Part shown: positions 18,265-27,533 of the stretch, piece after piece | Layout: each line of letters begins with the position of its first letter | Numbering within the stretch: the stretch's first letter is position 1 | NCBI RefSeq assembly: GCF_000582785.1 | Contig: NZ_HG931175.1 | Span: 796,483 to 860,482 of the forward strand | Length of the DNA stretch: 64,000 bases | DNA from: Candidatus Blastococcus massiliensis AP3 | GTDB taxonomy: Bacteria > Actinomycetota > Actinomycetes > Mycobacteriales > Geodermatophilaceae | Direction of reading: 5' to 3' | The notes under the pieces: model-generated | What the model was told of the DNA's origin: nothing | Databases searched by the model: none | Seen by the model: only the letters and a program-made list of their open reading frames with translations | Made by a program: the position numbers and the translations under genes

Positions 18265-19011
18265 TCAGCCGGCCGAGCGGCGCATCGACCACATCTGCGC
18301 GGGGCGCTCGGACTGCATCGCCACGTCCCACGGGATGGCCGCGTTGACGACCTCCTTGCGGAAGTTGCCAACCGCCACCCGCGCCAACTCCGGGTCGGCC
18401 GCCACGCGCTGAGCCAGCTCGATCGCTCGGTCCTCGACCGCGGCGTCGTCCAGTGACTCCCACGCCAGGCCGAGCTCGACCGCCTTGTCGCCGTTGATCT
18501 CCTCGCCGAACAGCGCCATCGCCGCGGCCGCTTCGCGGCCGATCAGCCGGGACAGGATCACGAAGTGCCCGCCGCCCGGGTGCATGCCGCGCTTGAGGAA
18601 GCCGGCCAGCAGCCGGGCGTCCTTCGCCACGATCCGCAGGTCGGCCGCCAGCAGCATGTTCATCCCGGCGCCGACCGCCGACCCGCGCACCGCCGCGACC
18701 GTGGGCACCTTCACCTGGCCCAGCCGGTAGAAGGAGTCGTAGATCTTGCCCATGCCCTCGTAGGCGTCGGCCGATGCCGGGTCCTTGCCCGCTGAGGTCA
18801 GCGTGGCGATGTCGCCGCCCGCGCAGAACGACTTCCCCACCGCCCGCACCACCAGCGCGCCGACCTCCGGCTTCGCGTCTATCTCGTCGAAGGTCGCGAT
18901 CAGCTCGTCAGCCATCCCGGGCGTGAGCGCGTTACGCCGGTCCGGGGCGTTCAGCGTCACGATCGCAACGCCGCCGTCCACCTCAAGCAGCACTTCACCG
19001 GATCCGGCCAC
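18265..19011 (-). CDS. Enoyl-CoA hydratase/isomerase family protein
   Basis: 248 residues. It is a crotonase-fold enzyme, likely hydrating or isomerising an enoyl-CoA in fatty-acid or related catabolism. Visible blocks are NAPDRRNALTPGM, the first oxyanion-hole segment SFCAGGDIATL and the second AAVRGSAVGAGMNMLLAADLRI, followed by LKRGMHPGGG. Where active hydratases have a second catalytic Glu, the sequence reads HPGGGH, so the precise reaction is unclear. I chose GTG at 19011 because the crotonase fold begins there; the frame stays open to 19071. It is a metabolic gene between two defence modules, facing the unknown gene. Confidence 0.85.
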   Translation of the reverse strand: MAGSGEVLLEVDGGVAIVTLNAPDRRNALTPGMADELIATFDEIDAKPEVGALVVRAVGKSFCAGGDIATLTSAGKDPASADAYEGMGKIYDSFYRLGQVKVPTVAAVRGSAVGAGMNMLLAADLRIVAKDARLLAGFLKRGMHPGGGHFVILSRLIGREAAAAMALFGEEINGDKAVELGLAWESLDDAAVEDRAIELAQRVAADPELARVAVGNFRKEVVNAAIPWDVAMQSERPAQMWSMRRSAG

Positions 19012-19229
19012 GAGCCCACCTTCCGCACAGATCGACCAGCCCGATGCCGGCCACGAACTCTCGACTGGCATCAGACCACGCGAGGAAGCGCCCCCGCGCG
19101 CCGCGGTCGAGCGACCCCTCCAACTGGTTGCGCACCACCGAAGCGCTCAAATGGGCGATCCCGTTGCTTCGCACCTGCCAATATGGCTAATTTGTTGCCT
19201 CTCATTGCCTGGCGAGGGGATAAAAGGCC

Positions 19230-20732
19230 ATGAACGTTGCCTCGCCAGAGGTTCCGCCCGCGGGCACCCTTACCTTCGCTGACGACCGCAACCGCGCCCA
19301 TCTGTCCCGCCTCGCACGCTCGGGCAGAGCCCTCCGCCTCGCCCCGGGTGTGTACGCCCTCGACGCCACGCTGCCGCCCGCGCAGGTGGCCCGCGAGCAC
19401 CGGTTCCGGCTCATCGCCCACTACTGGCCCTCCGCCGTCCTCTGCGACCAGACCGCCCTCCACGGCGGCGAAGCAGTGGAGGGGTGGCTCTTCGTCTGCC
19501 ACCCCGAGCCCGTCCGCACCAGCGACGTCGTACTCCCCGAACTCACCCTGTCTGTCCGCATCGGGCCCGGCCCGCTGCCCGGGGACATGCCGGCCATGGA
19601 GGGTCTGCACTTCTCCGGTCCCGCCCGCACGCTGGTCGAAAACGTGCCCGGCCCCGGCCGCCCGCCCCGAGGACGCCCCCCGCGCGCGGCCGGTGTGACC
19701 GCGGTCGAGGACCGCATCGACGGCGAGGCACGCGTCGGTGGAGCCGGCCGCATCGCCAACCTCCTCAACCAGCTCGACGTCATCGGCCCCTCCCTGCCCG
19801 GCCCGGCGGTCGACCTCGTGCGGCGGCGCCTCGTCGCGCTCCTGGGCACAAACACGTCCGGGAGGCCTACCTCCGCCCGCCTGCGCGCGCGCCTCGACGG
19901 GCAGCCCTACGACCAGCACCGGATCGAGCTGTTCACGCAGTTCGCCGAGCTGCTCACCGACACCGCCCCCACCCCGCTGGCGGCCCCGCCGACGGAGCAA
20001 TGGACCTGGCTGGCCTTCTTCGAGTCCTACTTCTCCAACTACATCGAAGGCACCCAGTTCGACGTCGAGGAAGCCCGCCGGATCGCCGTCGACGGCGAGG
20101 AATCCGCCGGCCGCCCCCAGGACTCCCACGACATCCGGGCTACCTACCGGCTGGCCACGCATCCGACCCACGGCCGGGCGGTCGCCGGCAGCGGCGCCGA
20201 CCTGCTCGACCTGCTCCGCGAGCAGCACGCGATCCTGCTCGCCGCCCGGCCGGACAAGCGCCCCGGCCTGCTCAAGGAGCAGCGCAACTACGCCGGCGGT
20301 TACGCCTTCGTCGACCCGGAACTGCTTCCCGGCACGCTCGTCCGTGGCTTCGACGTCTTCGCGCCGGTCACCGACGCCTTCCAGCGCGCCCTGGCCCTCA
20401 TGGTGCTGATCACCGAGTGCCACCCCTTCGACGACGGCAACGGGCGGATCGCCCGCCTCGTGGCCAACGCGACCCTGTCCGCCGCCGGGCAGGTTCGCAT
20501 CGTCGTCCCAACGGTGTACCGGAACGACTACCTGGCCGGGCTGTCCAGCGTGAGCAACCGCGCCGGCCGCGGCGAGGCCCTGCTCGCCGTCCTCGGCTTC
20601 GCCCAGCGGTGGACGGCGCACGTCGACTGGCGGACCTACGTGGGAGCCGACGCGCAGATGAGCGACAGCCACGCCTACCTGGACGCCGGCGTCGCCGAGC
20701 GCTCCGGCCGACGGCTCCGGCTGCCGTCATGA
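19230..20732 (+). CDS. Fic-domain protein with AbiEi-like N-terminus, first gene of the Wadjet operon
   Basis: 500 residues. Residues ~10-140 resemble the AbiEi-type antitoxin/winged-helix domain (LSRLARSGRALRLAPGVYAL, then SAVLCDQTALHGGEA). The C-terminal half is a Fic domain with the complete catalytic motif HPFDDGNGRIAR starting at H398; such domains transfer AMP or another nucleotide group to a target hydroxyl. Upstream, SNYIEG at 269-274 matches the inhibitory helix (S/T)xxxE(G/N), so it should be autoinhibited. ATG at 19230 follows GGCGAGGGG. Its stop overlaps the jetA start (ATGA), a strong sign of translational coupling. The N-terminal domain could bind DNA and control the operon; the Fic activity could modify a Wadjet subunit or a cell target. 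Both roles are inference. Confidence 0.88.
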   Translation: MNVASPEVPPAGTLTFADDRNRAHLSRLARSGRALRLAPGVYALDATLPPAQVAREHRFRLIAHYWPSAVLCDQTALHGGEAVEGWLFVCHPEPVRTSDVVLPELTLSVRIGPGPLPGDMPAMEGLHFSGPARTLVENVPGPGRPPRGRPPRAAGVTAVEDRIDGEARVGGAGRIANLLNQLDVIGPSLPGPAVDLVRRRLVALLGTNTSGRPTSARLRARLDGQPYDQHRIELFTQFAELLTDTAPTPLAAPPTEQWTWLAFFESYFSNYIEGTQFDVEEARRIAVDGEESAGRPQDSHDIRATYRLATHPTHGRAVAGSGADLLDLLREQHAILLAARPDKRPGLLKEQRNYAGGYAFVDPELLPGTLVRGFDVFAPVTDAFQRALALMVLITECHPFDDGNGRIARLVANATLSAAGQVRIVVPTVYRNDYLAGLSSVSNRAGRGEALLAVLGFAQRWTAHVDWRTYVGADAQMSDSHAYLDAGVAERSGRRLRLPS

Positions 20733-22222
20733 CGGCGCCCGACGGGACCGGCGAGGACGCCGCTCGGCTGGGGCTGTACCGCTACGTCGGGGGCGCGGAG
20801 CACACCGCCGACTACCTGGCCATCATGCGGCTGTTTAGCTCCGGCCTCCTGATCGATCTGTCCGCCACCGAGATCGCGGACCGGCTGGGCGAGCAGGCCG
20901 ATCCCGCCGCGCGGCTGGACGCCGACACGGTGGAGGACCGCTGCGACCAGCTGGTCCGCTGGGGCAACCTGGTCCGCTCGGTCCGCGACGCCCGGGTGCG
21001 CACGATCGCCGACTGGCAGCGCGCCCGTACTCGCTACCAGATCTCCAAGCTGGGCGGCCGGGTGCACCGCCAGGTCGAGGAGCTCCTCGCCGCCTCCGAA
21101 GGCGCGCGCGAGGTCGCCCGCGAGTTGCTCGCCGGCACCGCGGACCGGCTCGCCCTCATCCGCGAGCTCGCCATCGCCCAGCCGCCGGACCTCGACCGGC
21201 TCGCTGCCGAGGTCACCACCCTGTTCAGCAACCAGCGCACCTTCCTCGACAGCCTGGCCGACTTCTACGCGTACCTGGCCACCGTGCTCAGCCGCTACGA
21301 CCTCGCCGGCGAGGAGTACGCCGCCTTCAAGGGCGTGCTGCTGGAGTACGTCGACCTGCTCGGTTCCGACGTCGGCCGGTACGCCCCGCTCGTCGTCGAG
21401 CGCCTCGCGCAGCTGCGCCCGCACGTGCCCGCCGTCGTCCGCCGGCTCGGGACGCTGCCCGGCCTGGGCGCCGGGGACCGCGTCGAGCGGCTGCCCGGCC
21501 GCACCGAGCGGGACTGGGCGGAGTTCGCCGCCTGGTTCGTCGAGGGCGAGCGTCGCTCCGGCCCGGAGCGGCTCCGCGCCGCCGCCGAGCAGGCCCTCGG
21601 CCAGCTGCTCACCAACGCCAAGCGGATGGTGTCCGCGGCCGGCGTCGGCCTCTCCCGCCGCGACGATCTCCTCCGGCTGGCCGCCGTCTTCGACTCCTGC
21701 GCAGACGAGGACACCGCCCACCGCGTCTGGGCCGCCACCTTCGGCGCCGCGCCCGCCCGCCACCTGGCCCTCGGCCCGGAGGACGACGACGGCCGGATCG
21801 CGCCATCGACGTCCTGGTGGGACGCCCCTCCCGTCGACGTCCCGGTCTCGATCCGCGAGCAGGGCGACCGCGTCGCCCGCGGCCGATCAGCCCGCGTGCC
21901 CGACCCCGGCCTGGACCGGGCTCGGCTGCTCGCCGAGGCCGAAGCCGAGGCCGCCGCGCTGCGGGCCGCGGCCGCCGAGCTCTCCGCCGCCGGCCGGCTG
22001 CACGGTGCGCGGCTGTCCCCCGCCGCCCGAGACCTGATGCTCGACCAGCTCGCGGCGGTGCTGGCCGTCGACCAGCTGATCGAGGGGCCGGTGCGCCGGT
22101 CCGACGCCGACCTCGGGCTCACGCTGGTCGTGGAGCCGGGCGCCGGCACCGTCGTGGACTCCACCGATGGCCGGACCACCGTCCACGGCCTGTCGCTGTC
22201 GATCCTGGGGGGCGACGCATGA
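20729..22222 (+). CDS. jetA: Wadjet type III JetA, DUF2397 (TIGR02677)
   Basis: 497 residues. It is the first subunit of the SMC-like Wadjet complex that recognises and cleaves small circular DNA; by analogy to MukF/MksF it is the kleisin-type linker. The N-terminus LGLYRYVGGAEHTADYLAIMRLF and the long helical Arg/Glu/Ala-rich body match the family, and the length is typical. ATG at 20729 overlaps the Fic stop, and its own stop overlaps the jetB start by 4 bp. The assignment rests mainly on its position before DUF2398, SMC-like and DUF2399 genes together with the N-terminal block. Naming as JetA follows the type III scheme. Confidence 0.9.
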   Translation: MTAPDGTGEDAARLGLYRYVGGAEHTADYLAIMRLFSSGLLIDLSATEIADRLGEQADPAARLDADTVEDRCDQLVRWGNLVRSVRDARVRTIADWQRARTRYQISKLGGRVHRQVEELLAASEGAREVARELLAGTADRLALIRELAIAQPPDLDRLAAEVTTLFSNQRTFLDSLADFYAYLATVLSRYDLAGEEYAAFKGVLLEYVDLLGSDVGRYAPLVVERLAQLRPHVPAVVRRLGTLPGLGAGDRVERLPGRTERDWAEFAAWFVEGERRSGPERLRAAAEQALGQLLTNAKRMVSAAGVGLSRRDDLLRLAAVFDSCADEDTAHRVWAATFGAAPARHLALGPEDDDGRIAPSTSWWDAPPVDVPVSIREQGDRVARGRSARVPDPGLDRARLLAEAEAEAAALRAAAAELSAAGRLHGARLSPAARDLMLDQLAAVLAVDQLIEGPVRRSDADLGLTLVVEPGAGTVVDSTDGRTTVHGLSLSILGGDA

Positions 22223-23445
22223 CCGGCGCCGTCACCACCTCCGCGCACGACGCGAGCGAACGCCGGGTCGCCGCCCGGGCGCTGCTGCTCACCCCGGTCC
22301 TGACCACGGCCCAGCACCCGGAGACGATGCGGCTGGTCCGCCGTCACGGCCCGGCACTGCGCGCCATGTTCGCCGCGCAGCTGGGCTACACCCTCGTCGT
22401 CGAGACCACCTTTGCGCGGCTGCTCAAGACCCCTCCGGAGCCCGCGTTCCCCGCCCGGCCCGCGCGACGCGCGGACCGGCAGCCGTTCGGGAGGCGCAGC
22501 TACGTGCACCTGTGCCTGGTCGGTGCGGCGCTGCTGGCGCCGTCGACGGGCGAGCAGGTGCTGCTCTCCTCGCTGATCGAGCAGGTGCGCGCGGACGCCG
22601 CCGGGCTGGGGCTGGAGATCCCCGACACGCTCGCCGAGCGACGGTCCCTGGTGGCCGCGCTCGACCTGCTCGTCCGCTGGGGTGTGCTCGCCGAGACCGA
22701 CGGCACCACCACGGGCTGGGCGGAGCGGCAGGACGAGGCGCTGCTCACCGTGCACCGCCCGATGCTCCCCTACCTGCTCACCGGTCCGCTCAGCCCTGGA
22801 GCAGACGGCGCCGCACTGCTGGCCGCGCCCGATGCCGGTCAGCCCCGCCGACGCCTGCGGCGGCTGCTCGTCGAGCATCCCGTCGTGCCCCGCTCGGCCC
22901 TCGACGCCGACCTCGCCGACGTCCTGTCGCGCGAGCGCCGAGCCGTCGGCGAGCAGCTCGACGAGCACTTCGGCCTGGTGCTCGAGGCCCGCGCGGAGGG
23001 AGTGCTCGCGCACGACCCCGACGCCTCGCTCAGCGACCTCACCTTCCCCGGCACCGGAACCGTGCGGCAGGCCGCGCTACTCCTGCTCGAGCAGCTGGTG
23101 CTGGACCACATGCCCGACCCCGACGTCCGCGACGCCACGGGCGCGCACCCGCCCGAGGTGCTCGTGCCGTGGGTGGCGGTCGAGGGGGCGCTGGCCGCGC
23201 TGCTGGCCCGGTACGGCCGCGGGTGGGAACGCCGGCTGCGCGAGGACCCGGCAGCCCTGCAAGCCGAGGTGCTCGACCTGCTCGCCTCGCTGTCCCTGGT
23301 CTCCATCACCGACGACGGCGTCCGGGTGCACGCCGTCGCCGCCCGGTACCGGGCCGAGGTGACCCACCACCCTGCCGCACCCCGATCCACCGGTCCGGAG
23401 CCAACCGCCGAGCCCGGGTTGTTCGACCTGGAGGAGCCGTCGTGA
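22219..23445 (+). CDS. jetB: Wadjet type III JetB, DUF2398 (TIGR02678)
   Basis: 408 residues. It is the second non-SMC subunit, thought to be the KITE-like (MukE/MksE) partner. The N-terminus has ERRVAARALLLTPVLTT, then LRAMFAAQLGYTLVVETTFARLLKTPP and GRRSYVHLCLVGAALLA, which match DUF2398. It is mostly helical winged-helix-like protein with an acidic C-terminal tail (GLFDLEEPS). It overlaps jetA and jetC by 4 bp each (ATGA and GTGA), so the proteins are probably made in fixed proportions. No enzymatic motif is expected in this subunit. Confidence 0.9.
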   Translation: MTGAVTTSAHDASERRVAARALLLTPVLTTAQHPETMRLVRRHGPALRAMFAAQLGYTLVVETTFARLLKTPPEPAFPARPARRADRQPFGRRSYVHLCLVGAALLAPSTGEQVLLSSLIEQVRADAAGLGLEIPDTLAERRSLVAALDLLVRWGVLAETDGTTTGWAERQDEALLTVHRPMLPYLLTGPLSPGADGAALLAAPDAGQPRRRLRRLLVEHPVVPRSALDADLADVLSRERRAVGEQLDEHFGLVLEARAEGVLAHDPDASLSDLTFPGTGTVRQAALLLLEQLVLDHMPDPDVRDATGAHPPEVLVPWVAVEGALAALLARYGRGWERRLREDPAALQAEVLDLLASLSLVSITDDGVRVHAVAARYRAEVTHHPAAPRSTGPEPTAEPGLFDLEEPS

Positions 23446-26400
23446 CAGGAGAGGCCGTGACCGGAGTCGCGCGTTGGCGGCTGCACCGCGCCGGCATCCA
23501 GAACGTCTGGCACTACTGGGACACCGAGTTCCTCCTCACCGGCGGGCGGATGGTGCTGCGCGGCACCAACGGCTCCGGCAAGTCCCGGGCGCTCGAGCTG
23601 CTGCTCCCCTTCCTCCTGGACACCGACCGGCGGCGCATGGACTCCAGCGGCTCGGCCTCGGTCAGCCTCGACCGGCTCATGCGGGTGGGCGGCCCCGAGT
23701 CGGGCAACCGGGTCGGCTACCTCTGGCTCGAGCTGGCTCACGGCGACGGCGCAGCCGAGCCCACCCGCTACCTCACCCTCGGCGCCCACCTGCGCTGGTC
23801 GTCGTCCACCGGGACCGTCCGGGTGCACTGGTTCACCACCGACCTCCGGGTCGGGCACGATCTGCCCCTGCTGGACGCGCACCGCAACGCCCTCTCCCGC
23901 GAGGACCTCGGCCGGCTCGTCGGGCCCGAGCAGGTCACCGACTCACCCGACACCCACCGAGAACGGGTGCGACAGCAGGTGTTCGGACTGGTCGACGCGC
24001 GCGCCGAGGAGCGGTTCGACGGGCTGACGCGGCTGCTGCACACGCTGCGGTCCCCCGACGTCGGCAATCGGATCGACGAGGGCCGGCTGCCGGCCCTGCT
24101 CTCCGATGCCCTCCCGCCGCTCTCCCAGACGACGCTGGACGCCGCCGGCGCGAAGCTCGACGAGATCTCCGAGACCCGGGCCCTCCAGGAGCGGCTCGAA
24201 CGCAGCGTGGCCGAGCTGGAGCGGTTCCTAACCGCCTACCGCCGCTACGCCCAGGGTGAGCTTGCCGCCGCCACCGGGCGTGCCCGGTCCGCCGTCCGGG
24301 ACCGCCACCGGGCCGAGCGGACCGAGGCCACGGCGGCCAGGACGCTCGCCGACGCCGAGACTGCGGCCGCCGACGCGGCCTCCACCTACACCGAGGCGCA
24401 GGAGCACCTCGTGGAGGTGCGGGCCACACTGCGCGGGTTGCAGGAGTCCGCCGCGCACCGGGACCTGCTCGAACGAGCCCAGACCGTCGCCGCCCAGTGG
24501 AAGACCGCAGCAGCGGCAGCCGACAGCGCCGACGCAGGTCGGCGGGCCGAGGCCGACGTCGCTGCCCGGGTGGTCCGCGAGGCGCGAGAAGCTACTGACG
24601 TCGCGGAGCGGACGTCGGGCGGGCTGCGCACGCTCGCCGAGCACGCGGCCGCCGCCGGCATCCCGAGCACGCTGCCCGCCGAGCTCGGCGTGCGGGTCGT
24701 CGGGCTGCCGGGCACCACCGAGCCGGTGCGGACGCGTCCGGACGGCGACCCGGAGCCACTGCACCGGCCCGTACGTGCTGCCGTCGACCTGGGTGAGCAC
24801 GACCTCCCGGCGCTGCGCGCGTCCGCCGACGCCGTCCGGCAGGCCGCCGCCGACCGGCGGGCCGTCGTCGGCGCCCGGCTCGACGAGCACCAGCAGCTGT
24901 CGAAGCAGGAGGACGAGGTGATCCGCGCCGAGCAGCGGCGGGACGAGGCCGGCGAGCGGGTCCGTGCTAGCGCCGATCGGCGGGACGCCGCCGTCGCGGC
25001 GGTGACCGGCACCGTGACGGACCTGGCGCTCGCCTGGCGAACCTGGGTGAGCTCGCCGGAGACGACCCGCTGGCTGGGCGAGGTCACGTGGGCGGACACC
25101 GGAGCTGCTGGCTGGCTGGCCGAGCCCGTTCCCGAGAGCGCGTTCCAGGCGGATGCGCTCGACCGGCTGGACCGGACCGCCGCCGAGGCAGCCCTTCCTG
25201 CCACCGAGCAGCTGCTCAGCGAACGCGCCGAACTCCAGCAGCGGCGCACAGCCCTGCTGGAGCGCGACGTCCAGCTCACCGCGGCCCTCGCCGAGCTGCG
25301 CGACGAACGGGATCCCGAACCCGACCGGCCGGCCTGGGCGGCGTCCCCCGCGGGCATCCCGCTGTGGCGTGCGGTCGACTTCGCGCCCGGCGCGGGCTCC
25401 GCCGACCAGGCCGGCGTCGAGGCCGCGCTGATCGCCTCCGGGTTGCTCACCGCCGTCCTCGCTCCCGACGGCGTCACTGCCCCCGGAACCGGCGAGCTCC
25501 TGGTGAGCGCCGCAGGCCAGGCTGCCTCCCGTCCGCTGTCCGAGCTGCTGATCCCCGATCCCGCATCCGGCGTCCCCGTCGAGCAGGTCACCGCCGTCCT
25601 CGAGCGGATCGGCTGGGCCGACCGTTCCGGGGAGTGCTGGCTGGACCGCGACGGCTCGTTCCGGCTCGGCGCCCTCACCGGCCGGCACACCGTGCCGCAC
25701 GCCCGGCACATCGGCGCCACCGCCCGGGCCCGGCACCGCGCCGAGCGGATCGAGGAGCTCGAGGCGGAGCGCCGTTCGGTGGGCGAGGCGGTGACCGCGC
25801 TCAGCGCTGAGATCGAGGCCGTGGCGACGGCGCTGACCGACCAGGCCGAGCACGTGCGCACCGCTCCGCGCAGCGGTGCCGTCCGGGAGGCCGCGGCCGC
25901 CCGGCGGAGCGCGGAGCGCGAGCTGCAGCGGGAGACCGACACGGCCGCAGGGCTCGCGCGGGCAGCGACCGAGCTCCGCCTCCGCTGGGACGCCGCGCAG
26001 CGCCGGCACGCCGAGGCCTGCGACCGTCTCGGACTGCCCCCGGACGAGCCCACCCTCAGCGCGGCGCGGGAACGGGCCCGGCAGGCAGTCACCGCTGCCG
26101 AGACGGTCAGCTCGTCGTTCGGCGACCTGGCCCGGGCGCTGAAGCGGGTCGATGACGCTGGAGTGGCGGCCGACCGTGCCCTGGAGGCGCGCCGCTCGGC
26201 CGAGGCGTCCGCCGACCTGCACCGCGGCGAGTGGCATGAAGCCGCCACCGCACTCGCGGCTGCCGAGCTCGCCGCCGGCCTGGACGCCGACACCGCGCAC
26301 CAGGAGCTGAAGGCGGCCGAGCGCGCGGTGGGTGAGGCCACCGAGACCGCAAGGACTGCGGACGAGCGGCGCTTGGAGACCCACGCCCGGCGGAGCGCGG

Positions 26401-27533
26401 CCGCGACGGCCGCCCAGAACGCGGCTGCGGCTGCCGGCGACGCGCGGACCGCGGCCGCCACCGCCGAGGAGGTGCTCCGCCGGGTGGCCGAGCTGCCCGG
26501 GCTGGCCGAGGCCGCCGGGCTGGACGACCTGCCCGTGGCCGGACCACTGGTCGACGTCCTGCTGGCCGGCCTGTCCGACCCGCTCCCCGAGCCCGATCCC
26601 GACGGCTACCAGAAGGCACTGCTCGCGCTGGAGAAGAACCGGGACCCGGGCGACTACGACCTGATCGCCTCCGTGGTCGACGGCGTGAACCTCGTGCACG
26701 TCGTCGAGGCAACCGGCCGGCGCACGCTGAGCGGAGCGGTGGCCGAGCTGGTCCGGCGTCGCGACGGGGGGCGGGCGGCGCTGACGGAACGCGAGCAGCG
26801 CATCTTCACCACGTTCGTCCTCGGCTCCGTCGCCGACGAGCTGCGCCAGCAGCTGCTCTGGTCGACGCGGCAGGTCGAGCTGATGAACGAACGGCTCTCC
26901 GGCATCCGCACCAGCCACGGGATCGGGGTGGAGATCCGCTGGCCGCTCGCCGAGGACGCCAGCGGCGCGGCCGCCCGCATCGAGGAACTGGTCCGGACCC
27001 GCGCCTCGGCGCGGTCCGAGGAGGCCAATGCCGAACTCAGCGAGCTGCTGCGGGCACGCGTGGAAGACCAGCTGCGCGCCGACCCTGCCCAGGGCTATGC
27101 CACCGCGCTGCGCATGGCGCTGGACCACCGGTCGTGGCACACCGTCGAGGTGTACATCCTCGGGCCGACGCCGGGTGAGCGCCGGCGGATCAGCCGCCGT
27201 GCCCGGCTCTCCCAGGGCGAGACCCGGGTGGTCAGCTACCTGGCGCTGTTCGCCGCGGCGGATGCGTTCTTCACCGGGTTGCCCGACTCCGAGGCGCTGC
27301 GGCTGATCCTGCTCGACGACGCATTCGCCAAGGTCGATGAGCGCACGATCGGCGAACTCATGGCCCAGCTGGTGCGGCTCGACCTGGACTTCGTCATGAC
27401 CGGGCACGCGCTGTGGGGGTTCGGCCCGGGCGTTCCGTCCCTGGATGTCTACGAGGTGCGCCGGGCCGAGGGCACCTCGGCGATCACGACGCGGGTGCAC
27501 TGGGACGGCACCAGCCGGCACGTGTTCACGTGA
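23442..27533 (+). CDS. jetC: Wadjet type III JetC, SMC/SbcC-like ATPase (TIGR02680)
   Basis: 1363 residues. This is the motor of the complex, which extrudes DNA loops using ATP. Walker A is GTNGSGKS at 41-48. The centre (about 270-1150) is an Ala/Glu/Arg-rich coiled coil interrupted by a hinge-like globular part around 600-760. The ABC signature RLSQGET is near 1255 and Walker B LILLDDAFAKVDE near 1288-1300. Both ATPase halves are intact, so it should be active. GTG at 23442 overlaps the jetB stop and follows GGAGGAG. The length is normal for this family. Confidence 0.93.
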   Translation: MTGEAVTGVARWRLHRAGIQNVWHYWDTEFLLTGGRMVLRGTNGSGKSRALELLLPFLLDTDRRRMDSSGSASVSLDRLMRVGGPESGNRVGYLWLELAHGDGAAEPTRYLTLGAHLRWSSSTGTVRVHWFTTDLRVGHDLPLLDAHRNALSREDLGRLVGPEQVTDSPDTHRERVRQQVFGLVDARAEERFDGLTRLLHTLRSPDVGNRIDEGRLPALLSDALPPLSQTTLDAAGAKLDEISETRALQERLERSVAELERFLTAYRRYAQGELAAATGRARSAVRDRHRAERTEATAARTLADAETAAADAASTYTEAQEHLVEVRATLRGLQESAAHRDLLERAQTVAAQWKTAAAAADSADAGRRAEADVAARVVREAREATDVAERTSGGLRTLAEHAAAAGIPSTLPAELGVRVVGLPGTTEPVRTRPDGDPEPLHRPVRAAVDLGEHDLPALRASADAVRQAAADRRAVVGARLDEHQQLSKQEDEVIRAEQRRDEAGERVRASADRRDAAVAAVTGTVTDLALAWRTWVSSPETTRWLGEVTWADTGAAGWLAEPVPESAFQADALDRLDRTAAEAALPATEQLLSERAELQQRRTALLERDVQLTAALAELRDERDPEPDRPAWAASPAGIPLWRAVDFAPGAGSADQAGVEAALIASGLLTAVLAPDGVTAPGTGELLVSAAGQAASRPLSELLIPDPASGVPVEQVTAVLERIGWADRSGECWLDRDGSFRLGALTGRHTVPHARHIGATARARHRAERIEELEAERRSVGEAVTALSAEIEAVATALTDQAEHVRTAPRSGAVREAAAARRSAERELQRETDTAAGLARAATELRLRWDAAQRRHAEACDRLGLPPDEPTLSAARERARQAVTAAETVSSSFGDLARALKRVDDAGVAADRALEARRSAEASADLHRGEWHEAATALAAAELAAGLDADTAHQELKAAERAVGEATETARTADERRLETHARRSAAATAAQNAAAAAGDARTAAATAEEVLRRVAELPGLAEAAGLDDLPVAGPLVDVLLAGLSDPLPEPDPDGYQKALLALEKNRDPGDYDLIASVVDGVNLVHVVEATGRRTLSGAVAELVRRRDGGRAALTEREQRIFTTFVLGSVADELRQQLLWSTRQVELMNERLSGIRTSHGIGVEIRWPLAEDASGAAARIEELVRTRASARSEEANAELSELLRARVEDQLRADPAQGYATALRMALDHRSWHTVEVYILGPTPGERRRISRRARLSQGETRVVSYLALFAAADAFFTGLPDSEALRLILLDDAFAKVDERTIGELMAQLVRLDLDFVMTGHALWGFGPGVPSLDVYEVRRAEGTSAITTRVHWDGTSRHVFT

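Noticed and set aside
19484..20728. Upstream in-frame extension of jetA over the Fic gene
   Set aside because: The extension is an Arg/Pro-rich shadow of the Fic frame; the DUF2397 homology starts at the ATG at 20729.
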